A DNA stretch of 64,000 bases. It comes from Orbilia blumenaviensis (taxonomy: Eukaryota > Ascomycota > Orbiliomycetes > Orbiliales > Orbiliaceae). The DNA is taken from assembly GCA_036872755.1 (NCBI GenBank), contig JAVHNS010000005.1, positions 124,001 to 188,000 of the forward strand, given 5' to 3'. Position numbers and translations under genes: made by a program. This document shows, one piece after another, positions 19,293 through 30,470 of this stretch (position 1 is the first letter of the stretch; each line of letters starts with the position of its first letter). The notes under the pieces are model-generated. The model was not told where the DNA came from. It did no database searches and worked only from the letters and a program-made list of their open reading frames with translations.

Positions 19293-20915
19293 ATGTGGCG
19301 TCGGTCGTTATTAAGTAGGGTCGGGAGCACCAGCCGAATGGCATGGCGAGCAGATCTCCAGCGGGCGCATCTACACTATTCACGGCCGGCGTTCGTCGTG
19401 AAGCCTTTCTTATTAGCGGACATCGGCGAAGGAATCCGCGAGTGCGAAATCATACAGTGGTTCGTACAACCTGGAGCCAAAGTCGAACAGTTCGATAATA
19501 TCTGCGAGGTTCAGTCGGATAAGGCTTCTGTAGAGGTGAGTGGGTTCCAATTGGAGCGAACAGGGGTTGGACATGGCGAAACGAGGACGATGATGATGAT
19601 GGATAGATATGCTAACAGGTTTGAATGATAGATATCGTCGAGATACGATGGAGTTATCAAAAAACTGTATTACGAAGCGGGTGATATGGCTATCGTTGGA
19701 AAGCCCCTGGTGGACATTGATATGAACGATGATCTACCAGAGGATGCGCCCGAGTCAGCCACTTCAGACGTCGCTCCAGATCCAGTCCCAGCTCCAGCCG
19801 CTTCCTCACCAGCTGGGCTGCCTGCTGAGGATGCCGTAGCAGCTGTTGCCAAGTTCAACGGGGGCAATAGCGGCAAGTATAGGACACTAGCCACACCTGC
19901 CGTCCGAAGAATAATAAAGGAACGTGGGTTGGATATCACAAAGATCAACGGTACTGGGAAGGATGGCAGGGTCTTGAAGGAGGATGTTGAGAGATACGTC
20001 GAAGAGCCTACAGAATCATCGACATCAACCTCTTCACCATCATCATCATCATCATCAGCGTCAGCTACCCGTCCAAGAACTACACAAACCACATCTCTGG
20101 AAGAGCAAACGGTGCCGTTGACACCTATACAGAGCATGATGTTCAAAACTATGACCCGATCACTTTCGATACCTCACTTCCTGTACGCCGACGAGGCCGC
20201 CATTGACCGATTGGTCGCCTTACGTCACACAATCAACAAGAATCTGGCCAAGTCCGATGACCCGCTTGTCAAAAAGATATCCTATATGCCTTTCTTCCTG
20301 AAAGCTGTTTCCGTCGCCCTCGAGGAATATCCTTTGATCAATTGCAGGGTCGACCTCACCGACGAGGCGAAGCCCAAGCTGGTCATGCGCCCACAGCACA
20401 ACATCGGCATCGCAATGGATACACCAACGGGCTTGCTGGTTCCAAACATCAAGAATGTCCAGCAGCTCAGTATCCTGGAGATCGCTTCGGAGTTGGGCCG
20501 ACTCCAAGCGGCGGGGAGCGCGGGAAAGCTCTCTGCAGCCGACCTCAAAGGTGGTACCATCACCTTGAGTAACATTGGGAATGTCGGCGGCACGTATGTC
20601 GCTCCCGTGGTTGTCACGAGCGAGGTGGCGATTATGGGCATCGGTAGGAGCAAGGTCGTACCAGCGTTTGATGAGAACATGAACGTTGTCCCGAAAACCG
20701 TCGTCAACTTTTCATGGGTAAGTCTTTTTTCTTCTCAGGCTCCACTGACCCGTGGATTTTTCCCTTTCTGTCGTGCATCTTGTGATACTAACGGGTGTGG
20801 TTTCGGACAGTCTGCGGACCATCGCGTTGTCGATGGTAGCACAATGGCACGAATGGCAAGCCTCGTCAAGCGTTACTGCGAGGAACCCGAACTTTTGATA
20901 TCCAAGCTCCGATAG
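19293..20915 (+). CDS. Branched-chain 2-oxoacid dehydrogenase E2 (dihydrolipoamide transacylase), mitochondrial
   Basis: Three exons: 19293-19535, 19632-20717 and 20811-20915, giving 477 residues. E2 transfers the branched-chain acyl group from E1 to CoA in leucine/isoleucine/valine breakdown in the mitochondrial matrix. The N terminus is an Arg-rich presequence ([15 protein letters not shown]). A lipoyl domain follows, with lipoylated Lys77 in SDKAS and a GEGIRE start. Next is an Ala/Pro/Ser linker, then the peripheral subunit-binding domain from about residue 165 ([30 protein letters not shown]). The catalytic 2-oxoacid acyltransferase domain ends with SADHRVVDG, in which His447 and Asp451 are the active-site residues. 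The last intron (20718-20810, 93 nt) is a multiple of three without stops and falls immediately before the active-site motif; skipping its removal would insert 31 residues there. A single lipoyl domain and SADHRVVDG favour the branched-chain enzyme over pyruvate or 2-oxoglutarate dehydrogenase E2. Confidence 0.93.
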
Positions 20916-23900
20916 GTCACGTTTTTCCTACTTTTGGATGGCCTTTTCTTCTTCTTTTTTCTTCGAGGCCTCTAAACCTTTTTATTCATACTTGTACTTT
21001 AGCCAGACCTGTACTTTATGTACAACATTTCATAATGTATCAATAGGTACCACATGGCCTCACGCTAGTCGTAATTAACAGCCATGGCGTACTAACTGCC
21101 TAGTACTATGCAAGGGGAATCGATATTATTTCTTCGATGGAGATACTTCGGGTACAAACATACAAACGTACTTACGTTATTATACATATGGTAGCATCCG
21201 ATATAGGTCCAGAAGAAAAAAACTTGTATGGCCAGCCGTCTGGAAGTGGGATAGGCTGCATGTGGGTACTTACATACGTATGATAAAGCATTTCCTGGGG
21301 AAACAAAAAACTTTTTACGGTATATGATCACGCTTTTCCCCACGAAAAGGAAAACGCCTCGGCTTCAGAATTTTCAGAACATGGTCCAGATTTGCAACCG
21401 ATATGGTAATCCCAAATATCGGAAAGTGGGGCCCTTGCTTAAGCTTACCTCCAACAACTCCATGCTACTCCGGTTCTGTTACTAAGTAGTAGCATTCCAC
21501 CCCACAAATTTAGATCAATGGTAATTCGGCAATTGAGCGATCGGATATTAGTCCTGATGGTGGTTTGACTTTTTTTTTTTCTCCATCTCTTTCGCTTCTT
21601 TTCTGTTGGTTCGTAGTGGAGAAAGTGGTCGAATGTCGCCGACACTTTCTCATGTTAAGTGGCCCCTTTTGCATCCTGTTGGATCGCATTCGAGGTGGGT
21701 CAAGGCAAACTTTGGTTACGAGACTGGGATCGGGGGCGTGCGTGGATGTGTGTACGTAGAGTAGGCAGTAGATTACGTTTAATCGATTGCCTCTGTCCGT
21801 ACGGTCAAGGAGCCATATCTTTGTTTTTCGACGAAACAGCCTTCGACAAGGAAATCCCCAAGCATCCCAGGAAGCTGTCTCCGAATCAAATTTCGCATAG
21901 CAATGGCCCAAGCGAGCGAGCGAGCGAGCGTAAAACAAGTGATGTCTAATCTCAATTCTCAACGTTCCAATTAGCTGCCATATACCCCTTGTATTTTCTT
22001 CAAACGAGAATATGACAGCGGCCTTTGGGGGTTGCATATGAATGACCCCCCCCCCTCTAAGGCCCTAGCAAAAGTCGAGACTCTCTATTGTAAAAGCAAG
22101 GTCCCAGAGTGCAATGAGTGATAAAGTAAAAAGGCTTAGATAGTACATTTACAGGGCTGCGAATTGGCAAGGCCTTGCGACCCAACAAAGGAGATTTTTG
22201 TTTTTAGTGACCGCTAACGGGCTTGGGGTGATCATTACTCTTACTCGATATATCTGGAATTCGCCTCCAGACCACCTGGTATCCCCCACACTAACAGGAT
22301 GGCTCAGACTAGCTTCTCTCCTGCCTGGAGGTTTGCACATTTCGCGGGTCTCGGGTAGACGGTGCTAAATTAGACCTATGCCCTTAGTTCCCCCCCCAAA
22401 AAAAAAGCCATTGTCTGAAGGCCGCATCGACCAAAAATGATGCCGATGGTTTCTCGAAAGAGCCAAACGCTCTGATGACTAGCTAACGTCTTGCGGCCAG
22501 TGGTTAGATTGGGAAGGTGATTGCCGAAGCGTCTTTCGCGCGGAAAAAGGGGAAACGGATTCGAAGTTTTCCGAATCGTCTTTGCTAAAACAGAAAAAAA
22601 AAAGATTAGAGCCTTCTTGGAGGTTTTCAGTTGTCCCCAACGGCCAATAGGAATGGGTTCCAACGACCTGGATCCATCGATTCGATCGATGGGAGGGGAG
22701 AAATGTGGCTGTTCTCCCACGTTCTTCGTTTCTTTTTCCTCTGCCCGCGCTTTGCTCTGCTCTGCTTTGCTTGCTCTCAACTCTCCCTTTTTTTCCCTCT
22801 CAAGGGTGAGCTTTAGGCAATTGCCCAATCAGCGCCCGTTTGTCTTAGGCTTACTATTTGGGCGTGGGACAATAGGCGTTCGTGTGCGGAAAAAAGGCTG
22901 AGGCCCATTTGTTACGTGAACGAAATCTCGGAAAGAAAAAGGAAATCGATCCCAGTAAAAAAAAAAAAGCTACGTTTACCTCCACGTTTTTAATTTTTCT
23001 GCCTACAACGTTCAAAACATACTAACGAAGAGAAAAGGAAAAGGAAAGGAAAGGAAAAAGAAAAGTCAATAAAGTGGGAGGATATTCTTGTGTGTCCATT
23101 ATTTGGGGAACTGAAACTGTGGATTGAAAGGGATGTTCTCCGCGATTGGTTGAAGGAATAAGGAGGGACGACTCATCGCTGCAAACATCGAATGAAGAGC
23201 GATGCAATGGCGATGCCGAGGGGCTCCAATACATCCGTCGTCTGGTCACTGCAAAAGGTCATCATCGACTTTTTCTCACCATGCAGTCAACGGGTCCTGA
23301 CATTCCTATTGGATAAAGCTGGATCAGAACGTTCGAACCAAAAATTTTTAAAAAAAGGTACATGGCATGAGGTACATACGACATGTACCTCGTAGCTGAC
23401 TGGCAAGCGGTTGGTACATCACGTCATTAAGCATTAAGAACCGAGAACGACAATGCCTTGGAACCAAGCTACCGGTAACTGGCGGAATTTCGAAGCAGGA
23501 AAAGAACATGCGATGTCACGAGGGGACCCAGCGAGCATTTCCCACAATTTTTGCAACGGCGCCATTAGTACATGTGCGTGTAGCTCATTGGAATTTTTTT
23601 AGTAATTGTTCTTTGTTCTTTCTCTCCCTTTGTTTTTTCTTTTTCCGTTGCTTTTCTGGTCGAGGAATTTGTCTCCGCCCGCGCAGACAAGGGGCTGACC
23701 AGTACTGGTGGGTTTTGCCCAGAAAGCAACATCGACGAATGAGGCACGTGCGTCCACAGGTCAGGGTCTCCCCACGTACGTATGTCGGTAGCAGAAAAAG
23801 TGAACGATCATCGATGCCCAGCCTTTCTCAACGCTAGCTGGGGCATTCCGTTTGCTTTTCATGGTGTTTTTGGTCGTTCAGGTCATTCTGGGGTTTCAAG

Positions 23901-24418
23901 GAGGCTACTGAATTTATACGGCGAGTTTTTGTTTTCTATCTATATGTGCATCTTGTTTCTTTTATGGAAGTATGTGGAGAAAAATTAGGCTTAGACGAAT
24001 CCATTAAAGTTTGCTAGTCATATGAGAATCAAAAGAGGTTGAATAATTTCCCTCTGTACGGTCGAACAGTGGCTAGCTAATATACAGATTGACCTCGATT
24101 CCCTTTGTCATACAAGAAAGATAACGAAAGAACACCCCAGAAAATGCCTGCTTCGGAAAGAGAGATAGAAAGAGAGAGAAGAAAAAGAGTAGAATAGTGA
24201 AAAACTCAGAAGACCTAACCCCGTACAATGCCCATGTGGTATTTTTGGAACTCCATCGCTAAGTTTGAGCTCCGTAAGAATGAAAAGCGGAATGAAAAAG
24301 CGATAATCCCAATGCCTCCAAAAATAATGATAACGCCGTGTCAATGCTTTTACTGTCGTCGAGAGAAAAAATGTGTCATTTCGAGCTGTGGTATCGAGCG
24401 AAATAGATCGTCTGCAGA
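20916..24418. other. 3.5-kb intergenic region
   Basis: Lies between the convergent E2 and gluconokinase genes. No domain-bearing frame was found. Noted features are a C9 run near 22048, a 19-bp interrupted palindrome at 22674-22692, GGAAA/AAAGG purine tracts at 23030-23065, and a CACGTG near 23743. For two converging genes the gap is long. It may hide a short or non-coding gene, but nothing in the sequence proves one. Confidence 0.4.
22674..22692. repeat. Interrupted palindrome CCATCGAT-TCG-ATCGATGG
   Basis: Two perfect 8-bp arms separated by three bases in the intergenic region between the E2 and gluconokinase genes. It could be a dimeric binding site or chance. No neighbouring promoter is evident. 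Confidence 0.7.
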
Positions 24419-25084
24419 TTACTCGAACATCCTGGTCTCGACCTCTCGGAGAGCGTCTTGTTGAACTTCGGCGAGCGATCCAGAAACGTCAACGGAGACG
24501 ACGTCTGGCTCAGAGGAATCCGGCTCTTCCAACGCGATGAACTGGCTTCGAACCATGTCGTCCTTCATAAAGTGATTCTTGCGGGCCTTGACTCTTTGGA
24601 TGAGGAGTTCGACATCGGCACGGAGATAGACGAAACGGACGACGATACCGACTTCAGCTTGACCAACTTGACGAATGAAATCTCGGTATCGGCGCTTGAG
24701 TGCCGAGCATGTAACGACGCATCCCATGGCTCCGGATTCGAGTTCCTCGCTGGCCTTCTGGCGGAGAGTGTCGAGCCATCCCCAACGATCTTCGTCGGTA
24801 AGAGGGACTCCGTTTGACATCTTCTTGACGTTCTCTGGTGGGTGGTAGTCATCTCCTTCGATGTATGGGAGTTCGAGAGCTTGTGCAAGGAAAGCAGCAA
24901 CAGAGCTCTTTCCACAGCCAGCTGGGCCGGTGACGACCCAAATATGGCGAAGAGCCTCGGTTTGCTTAGCAACTGGCTTTGGGATGGAGGTTCGGCGAGC
25001 GAGAGCTGCGTCGAGGTCGAGGCTCAAGGTATCCGGCTTTGGGAGCGGAACCTGAACAGAGGATCTTAGAGTGTATCGATGCAT
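24419..25084 (-). CDS. Gluconokinase (GntK family)
   Basis: Intron-less minus-strand gene of 221 residues. It phosphorylates D-gluconate with ATP to 6-phosphogluconate, feeding the pentose phosphate pathway. The P-loop GPAGCGKS occupies residues 53-60. It is followed by the substrate-loop signature EGDDYHPPENVKKMSNGVPLTDEDRWGWL (about residues 75-103, quoted here in pieces: EGDDYHPPENV and PLTDEDRWGWL) and by VTCSALKRRYRDF, all characteristic of fungal and human gluconokinase. The first ~45 residues are a non-conserved extension ahead of the kinase core (HIWVVTG). They have basic and hydroxylated residues but no clear presequence, so the true start could be internal, although no closer in-frame Met lies before the P-loop. 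A TATAAAA box on the same strand lies about 190 bp upstream. Confidence 0.93.
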   Translation of the reverse strand: MHRYTLRSSVQVPLPKPDTLSLDLDAALARRTSIPKPVAKQTEALRHIWVVTGPAGCGKSSVAAFLAQALELPYIEGDDYHPPENVKKMSNGVPLTDEDRWGWLDTLRQKASEELESGAMGCVVTCSALKRRYRDFIRQVGQAEVGIVVRFVYLRADVELLIQRVKARKNHFMKDDMVRSQFIALEEPDSSEPDVVSVDVSGSLAEVQQDALREVETRMFE

Positions 25085-25270
25085 GTTGGAGCCTTAAGAA
25101 AGAAGCCCGGGTGAGACAGAAAAAGTAAGCTGTAATGTGAGGAGGATGCCGTCACAATGTAACAGTATAGAGGTGGTAGTTTGTAGTTGAGCTTGTCAAA
25201 TCGATATCCGTCGATGGTGGTTGATGGTGACTAGTGAAACAAAAGTCTGAAACTAGAGGGGATGAGGCCC

Positions 25271-25277
25271 TTTTATA
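25271..25277 (-). promoter_or_regulatory. TATA box (TATAAAA) of the gluconokinase gene
   Basis: On the minus strand the sequence reads GGGTATAAAAGGGCC, about 190 bp upstream of the gluconokinase ATG at 25084. This is a consensus TATA element at a plausible distance, implying a leader of roughly 130-160 nt. It is inferred from sequence only. Confidence 0.45.
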
Positions 25278-27439
25278 CCCATCGAAGGATTGGGGCAAGT
25301 GGGCTTCTTATAATAATTTTTGGTGATCTCTAGGAGATTTACCAAAGCCGCCGTCATCCTTCTTTTTTTTTTTTTTTAGACACTCTGATGAGCGCACTCC
25401 CTCTGCTGCTCTGCGTGCATGCATTGGCCTGCATGGCTAGAAAAAGTAAAAATTAGAAAAAGGAACGCTCGTTTCCCCACGCTTTCACTAGCGTAGCCCT
25501 CCCTGGTCCCATGATTCAGCTGGCAATTGCTGGAAACCCCCACCCGCAGCCTATTTTTTCGTTAGTTTGGTTGGTAATGCGAAACGGGGGAGCTAAGTAA
25601 GTTGTGGCGAACTCCCCTTCGCTTCTCCCACCCAGCAAATCTCGCTGGTTCGCCGATCAAGAATTTAGAAATTTTGGGGATCGCCCGTGCAACACCACGA
25701 AGCTCTGGTTCCAACAGTATTTTTGATGTTGAAATTTCGACGATACTATCAATCGTCCTCGAAAAATCCCCCCCCCCCTCCCCCCTCCATTGAGAACCCA
25801 TTGTGCCACGGCAGCACGGGCGGCCTCCGGCCTGCAGCAGGAACGAGCTTCCAGAGCAAGCCCTGATCGATCTTATGAGGGATTTAGGGCCAAAATACTA
25901 TGTCGTTGAACCTTGCTTCCTCCACAATATGTACCCCGCGAAGTATCCTATTCTTGGGCTGCAAAAGACCTGGGTCAAAGCAGCATGCGAAGCCAGGGAG
26001 CGAGGGAAAAAAGGACACCACAGGCGGAGCCAAGATCTTCCTCTCTGGCCTTCTCCGAGCATTTTGCTGGCGCCGTAGTGAAAAAAATGTATGCAGTCAT
26101 GGTAACATTTTTGTGTAGAGAACATCTTGCACCTCGTTTGCTGCACAAATAATGCACGCAGATGTAAAGGCTAGATCGCCTGACTTCGTTTTTCTTACGA
26201 GGGATTTTTGAAAAAGACGTCTTGGAATCCCATTCGTGTTTTGAAATGCAAGATGCATATTATGATTCGTAAAATCTTTTGCGGCTTCGAGGGTTAATCA
26301 AGATGGCAGAGCAGAAGTCTGACAACTCATCAGCGAACAACCTTGCTCCGAGCGGCTGGGGGGAAGAGCATTAGCAAAATCCGGGGTAATAAAACTGCAA
26401 CGGGCCAAGTCTGGAGTTTGAACATGCAACAACAGAACTCACTTTAGTGTGGATCCGAGGAGAAGTACGAAACTTCCTCGTGACTGACCACGATTGTGCA
26501 GACCGTCTTACAGCGTCCAATCTGCACCCCGCCTCCAAAGGAAGCCAGCTGCCAGGATGATCATGGTTTCCGTTTGCGAGCCGTAGATGCGGATCATCCG
26601 AAGACACTAAGAATTTTGGAGGCTTGATGGTTACGTTAGTCTCTTTCTTGATTGGACGGGGGAAGAGGCATGATAAATCCTAAGGCTCCGAGGGTGGGAA
26701 TACCCACGAAAGCTCGACTCGACACATTGACTAGCTAGCGACTCAACCTCTTGGAAGGCTGGAACAAGATCCGGAACGAATTCAACGTGTCGTCATGATA
26801 TCTTATGATGAAAACGGCGAAATGTCTGGGAACACCGTCCCCAACCAACGATGATGTCAATATGAGAAGCCTGGTAGGTATCGATAACAGATGATGCAAA
26901 TGCAATGTGCAGCAGCGATGTATGCGAAATGTCGTTGTGCGTTGGGCCTTTCGAGCAGAGTGCGAAAGCTTGCTTGCAGGTACCGCACCAGGTACCAGTG
27001 TATAGACACCCTGTACGGAAGATACGAATATCCGATATCGAGAACAGTACCGACTGTGTCACACGACGCATACAGGCTTGTGCGCATGGAAGAACCGGGC
27101 AAATCGAACAGTAGCTCTGCTGCAATGGTACATGAACATGTACATGTACGTTGACAAAGTACCTGGCCAGCAGTTTTCAACCGCTATAGTTCAGACGGTA
27201 ATAATAGGCCGATGAAGTGCCGGCATTACCAGCTGCCTGGAAAATGCGGGGAAAGTGCCAGCATTTCGCCGTCGTCAACCAGTTGGCTTTGACTGGTTCT
27301 GGGAAGTGGTCGCGGAGAACGGAGACGGGGATGGGGAGGTAGAATCAATTCTATGTAGCTACATGTAGTGGTGGGCTGCCCAGGTGGTAGGTGCGCTGTG
27401 GCTAGTGGGCCGTGTGTTGCCGCGTTGTCCATGTCGTCC

Positions 27440-27455
27440 ACTATCACGTGATAGT
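27440..27455. promoter_or_regulatory. 16-bp perfect palindrome ACTATCACGTGATAGT with E-box core
   Basis: Self-complementary over 16 bp around TCACGTGA, 290 bp upstream of the VPS26 start codon. The core matches the preferred site of Cbf1-type and related bHLH regulators. The symmetrical extension beyond the octamer suggests a homodimer site. The bound factor is unknown. Confidence 0.5.
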
Positions 27456-27744
27456 AACACACCAGCCACATCGCTCTGCTCCGCATTAGGCAGTGTTCCC
27501 CTTGGAAGCTACGCAATCCACAGTAGCTCACAACGTGCAACGACATCCTCAACATTACGATATCACAGCTCTATAGCTCTAAAGCCGGTCATTCCATCCG
27601 AAAAACCTCGTTATCGTCTCAGATTCACGGTCGCGCCTACCATAATACTATATATCTAGTGGTCCCGGAGCTTCCGAGCCAGCTTGCGACCCAATAACAT
27701 CCGTGACGGCATAGCTACCACTCCCCGCCGCCGCCGCCGCAATC

Positions 27745-29060
27745 ATGTCCTACTTTTTCTCGACCCCTCTCGATATCGATATCCGCCTGGAGGATTCGGA
27801 AGATGACAGACAGATGGTCGATGTCAAGCTTGACAAAACTCGGCGTGAAAAATGTCCCCTGTACAAAGACGGGGAGTCTGTAAAGGGAGCGGTCACGATC
27901 AGGCCGAAGGATGGAAAGAGGCTCGAGCACACAGGCATCAAGGTTCAATTCATTGGAACAATAGGTATGTGACGGTAGGCTTCTCCGTTTAGCTTATACT
28001 GACTCGTTCCATTCCAGAGATGTTCTTCGATCGAGGTAACCATTACGAGTTCCTCTCGCTGGGCCAGGAGCTTGCTGCTCCCGGGGATCTACAGCATCCC
28101 CAGACATATGACTTTGAGTTCAAGAATGTCGAAAAGCAGTACGAGTCGTACAACGGAATAAATGTCAAACTGCGCTATTTCATTCGAGTCACGGTTTCTA
28201 GACGTCTAGCCGACGTCATTCGAGAAAAGGATATTTGGGTGTATTCTTACAGACAACCCCCGGATATCAACAGTTCTATTAAAATGGATGTCGGCATCGA
28301 AGATTGCTTGCATATAGAATTTGAATATTCGAAAAACAAATACCACTTAAAGGATGTCATCGTCGGAAGAATATACTTCCTCCTGGTTAGGCTGAAGATC
28401 AAGCACATGGAGCTCTCCATAATTCGACGAGAGACGACTGGAACGCCTCCAAACCAATATAATGAGAGCGAAACATTGGTCAGATTCGAGGTATGTGCTG
28501 CATAAATTGGTTGTTCCGTGTGCGCCGGTTAGAAAATTTTATCGCTGACTCCGCAACTTCCGCTTAGATCATGGATGGTTCACCATCTCGAGGTAAGAGC
28601 AGTCACCTGAAGCCCTCTTCAACATGGGATCGTAGTATCCTAGCGAACTATTTGGTCTTTCTCCACTCAGCCAAGCGACGTACTAACATTGACACAGGCG
28701 AGACGATACCGATAAGGTTGTTTTTGGGCGGGTTTGATTTAACCCCCACATTCCGTGAAGTTAACAAAAAGTACTCCACAAGATACTACCTCAGTTTGGT
28801 CCTCATCGATGAAGGTAAGCTCTCTACATTGGCCACTCTACCCTGTCAGCCCACTTGTTTCACCTCTCTCCATGATTCCTTGGTACACACAGGCAGTCAA
28901 CCCCCTTCCATCCGTGCTTGAGCTTCCCGCGATTCCCATCGGCCCTCGTTTCCCTCGAAAGTCCTTAGAATGCTGACATGTGGAATTCGCAGATGCCCGC
29001 CGATACTTCAAACAGTCTGAAATAATTTTGTACAGGCAGGAGCCAGGTGCCCAAACCTGA
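27745..29060 (+). CDS. VPS26: Retromer cargo-selective subunit Vps26
   Basis: Five exons: 27745-27964, 28018-28490, 28568-28592, 28698-28814 and 28993-29060, encoding 300 residues. All junctions are phase-consistent, including a 25-nt micro-exon at 28568. Vps26 has an arrestin-like fold and, with Vps35 and Vps29, sorts cargo such as Vps10 from endosomes back to the Golgi. Family blocks visible in order are MSYFFSTPLDIDIRLED, REKCPLYKDGESVKGAV, GIKVQFIGTIE, SLGQELAAPG, LRYFIRVTV, ELSIIRRETTG, IMDGSPSRGETIPIRLFL and the C-terminal RRYFKQSEIILYRQ. Length is normal for the family. The micro-exon encodes IMDGSPSRG, a conserved loop that a simple frame search would miss. A strong E-box palindrome lies upstream. 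The identification is firm. Confidence 0.96.
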
Positions 29061-30448
29061 TTCTATTGATCGACGTGGTCATTATTTTCTCATATGCGTA
29101 TTATACCCTTCCCGACTGTATTCTAAGTATCATAATTCCATCCACATGCATAATAAAAATATCCTCGTGGGGAAGTCCCGACGCACGACCTTCCAAGCTT
29201 TTCTTTGCTATTTCAGCTCCGCCCTTCTATGCCTGCCTAGCCGATTCTGGTTCCAGGATTCGCAACCTTCGAATCGAACTGTGGAGGAGTTCGTGATCCC
29301 GCCCGACAGAGCCCTATCCTGTTTTGCTGACCCCCCCCCTTTCCATCCTGCATCCTGATTTTGTATCGCAGTCTACAATGCGCCCTCGCCAACGGAGGTT
29401 AAATCCCTCAGCTGCAATATGCCGACCCCGCATTCTGTAGGCACCCTTAACTCGAGACTTCTTGGAACCTTGCTTCGAACTCCCACGTTCTTCGAAAAAA
29501 TTTTGGAACTCCTGCCCTGAGGTCCTCCGTGCAAGAATACGAGCTCCGGAGCTGAAGACTCACTTAATGAAGCATTATCGATTCGTCATCCGCTGCATCG
29601 CGCATGCTTAACTGGGTCTTGAGAAAACATTGACGAGGCCGCAAGCGCCTGGAGTTATACGCACCTTTCATCTGATTCTATAGGTTGGTGTCTGAATCGT
29701 TGATATCAGCCATATTAGCCGGGAAGGCGTCCCGGCTTGCCGAGTCCCGTGTTGCTAGCTTAGAGACTCCGGCGTATGCGAGATATACAGACTAATACTT
29801 ACATAAAGCTCATGGGTTTGTGATGCCTGGACGAACATGCGGGGTCTAAAAAGCCTCGGTGCACTGAATCATGTCCCTTTGATCAGAAACCCTGAGCGCT
29901 GTTCTCTAGAAGATGATATTCTATCGCACAGTACAGTTCGTATGCAACATGCGGCTCAGCCCAGCAAGAACTCTCGTATTCTTCGAAGGTGGGCCAGGAT
30001 CTGGGACATTGCGCTTTTTAAGTCATCGGCAAGTGCCATATTCGATGATGATCTAGATCGTAGGAGCGACGTGCGGTGGGATGCGCACATGTGGGTGGGT
30101 TGGTAATATGTCCATTTCCCACTTCTCCTTTACACCATTTCAGCGCGGTTGGTTTGTCATCTTGATTGCCTCCCCTTCTCATCATTCGTCATGTTGCCGA
30201 CATGTTCATGTCAGCCCTACCTCTTTCCAATCTAGAGTATCGAAAATACAATATAGTGTTTTGATATATCCCGCGGGGGTCAACACACTTCGTTCAAAAT
30301 ATCCAACAGTATATTTCCTTCAGATGCGCCATTTAGAGAGCTGCGCAGCAAGACCAATATCAAGTTTTTGGACTCGCAGGAGATAGGATTCTTTCGTTCC
30401 TGCACGTCCCTCACCTTTCAGAAAGAGATTTTCTCGATCAACCGACAG

Positions 30449-30470
30449 TTTTTTTTTTTTTTTTTTTTTT
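30449..30470. repeat. 22-nt poly-T tract
   Basis: Uninterrupted T22 within the gene-poor region, preceded by ACCGACAG. Similar in length to the tracts at 35090-35111 and 59179-59201. Confidence 0.85.

Larger units (their letters stand above)
25085..27744. other. Divergent intergenic region between gluconokinase and VPS26
   Basis: The left end contains the gluconokinase promoter with a minus-strand TATAAAA. A T14 run (25366-25379) and a C9 run (near 25770) lie in the left half. The segment 25800-27200 holds only short frames without recognisable domains. On the right are a 16-bp CACGTG palindrome at 27440-27455 and a CCG-repeat leader at 27726-27740, just before the VPS26 start. Confidence 0.5.

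Noticed and set aside
21510..22037. 175-codon minus-strand frame between the E2 and gluconokinase genes
   Set aside because: No recognisable domain, no supporting splice structure, and it spans poly-A/T and repeat sequence.
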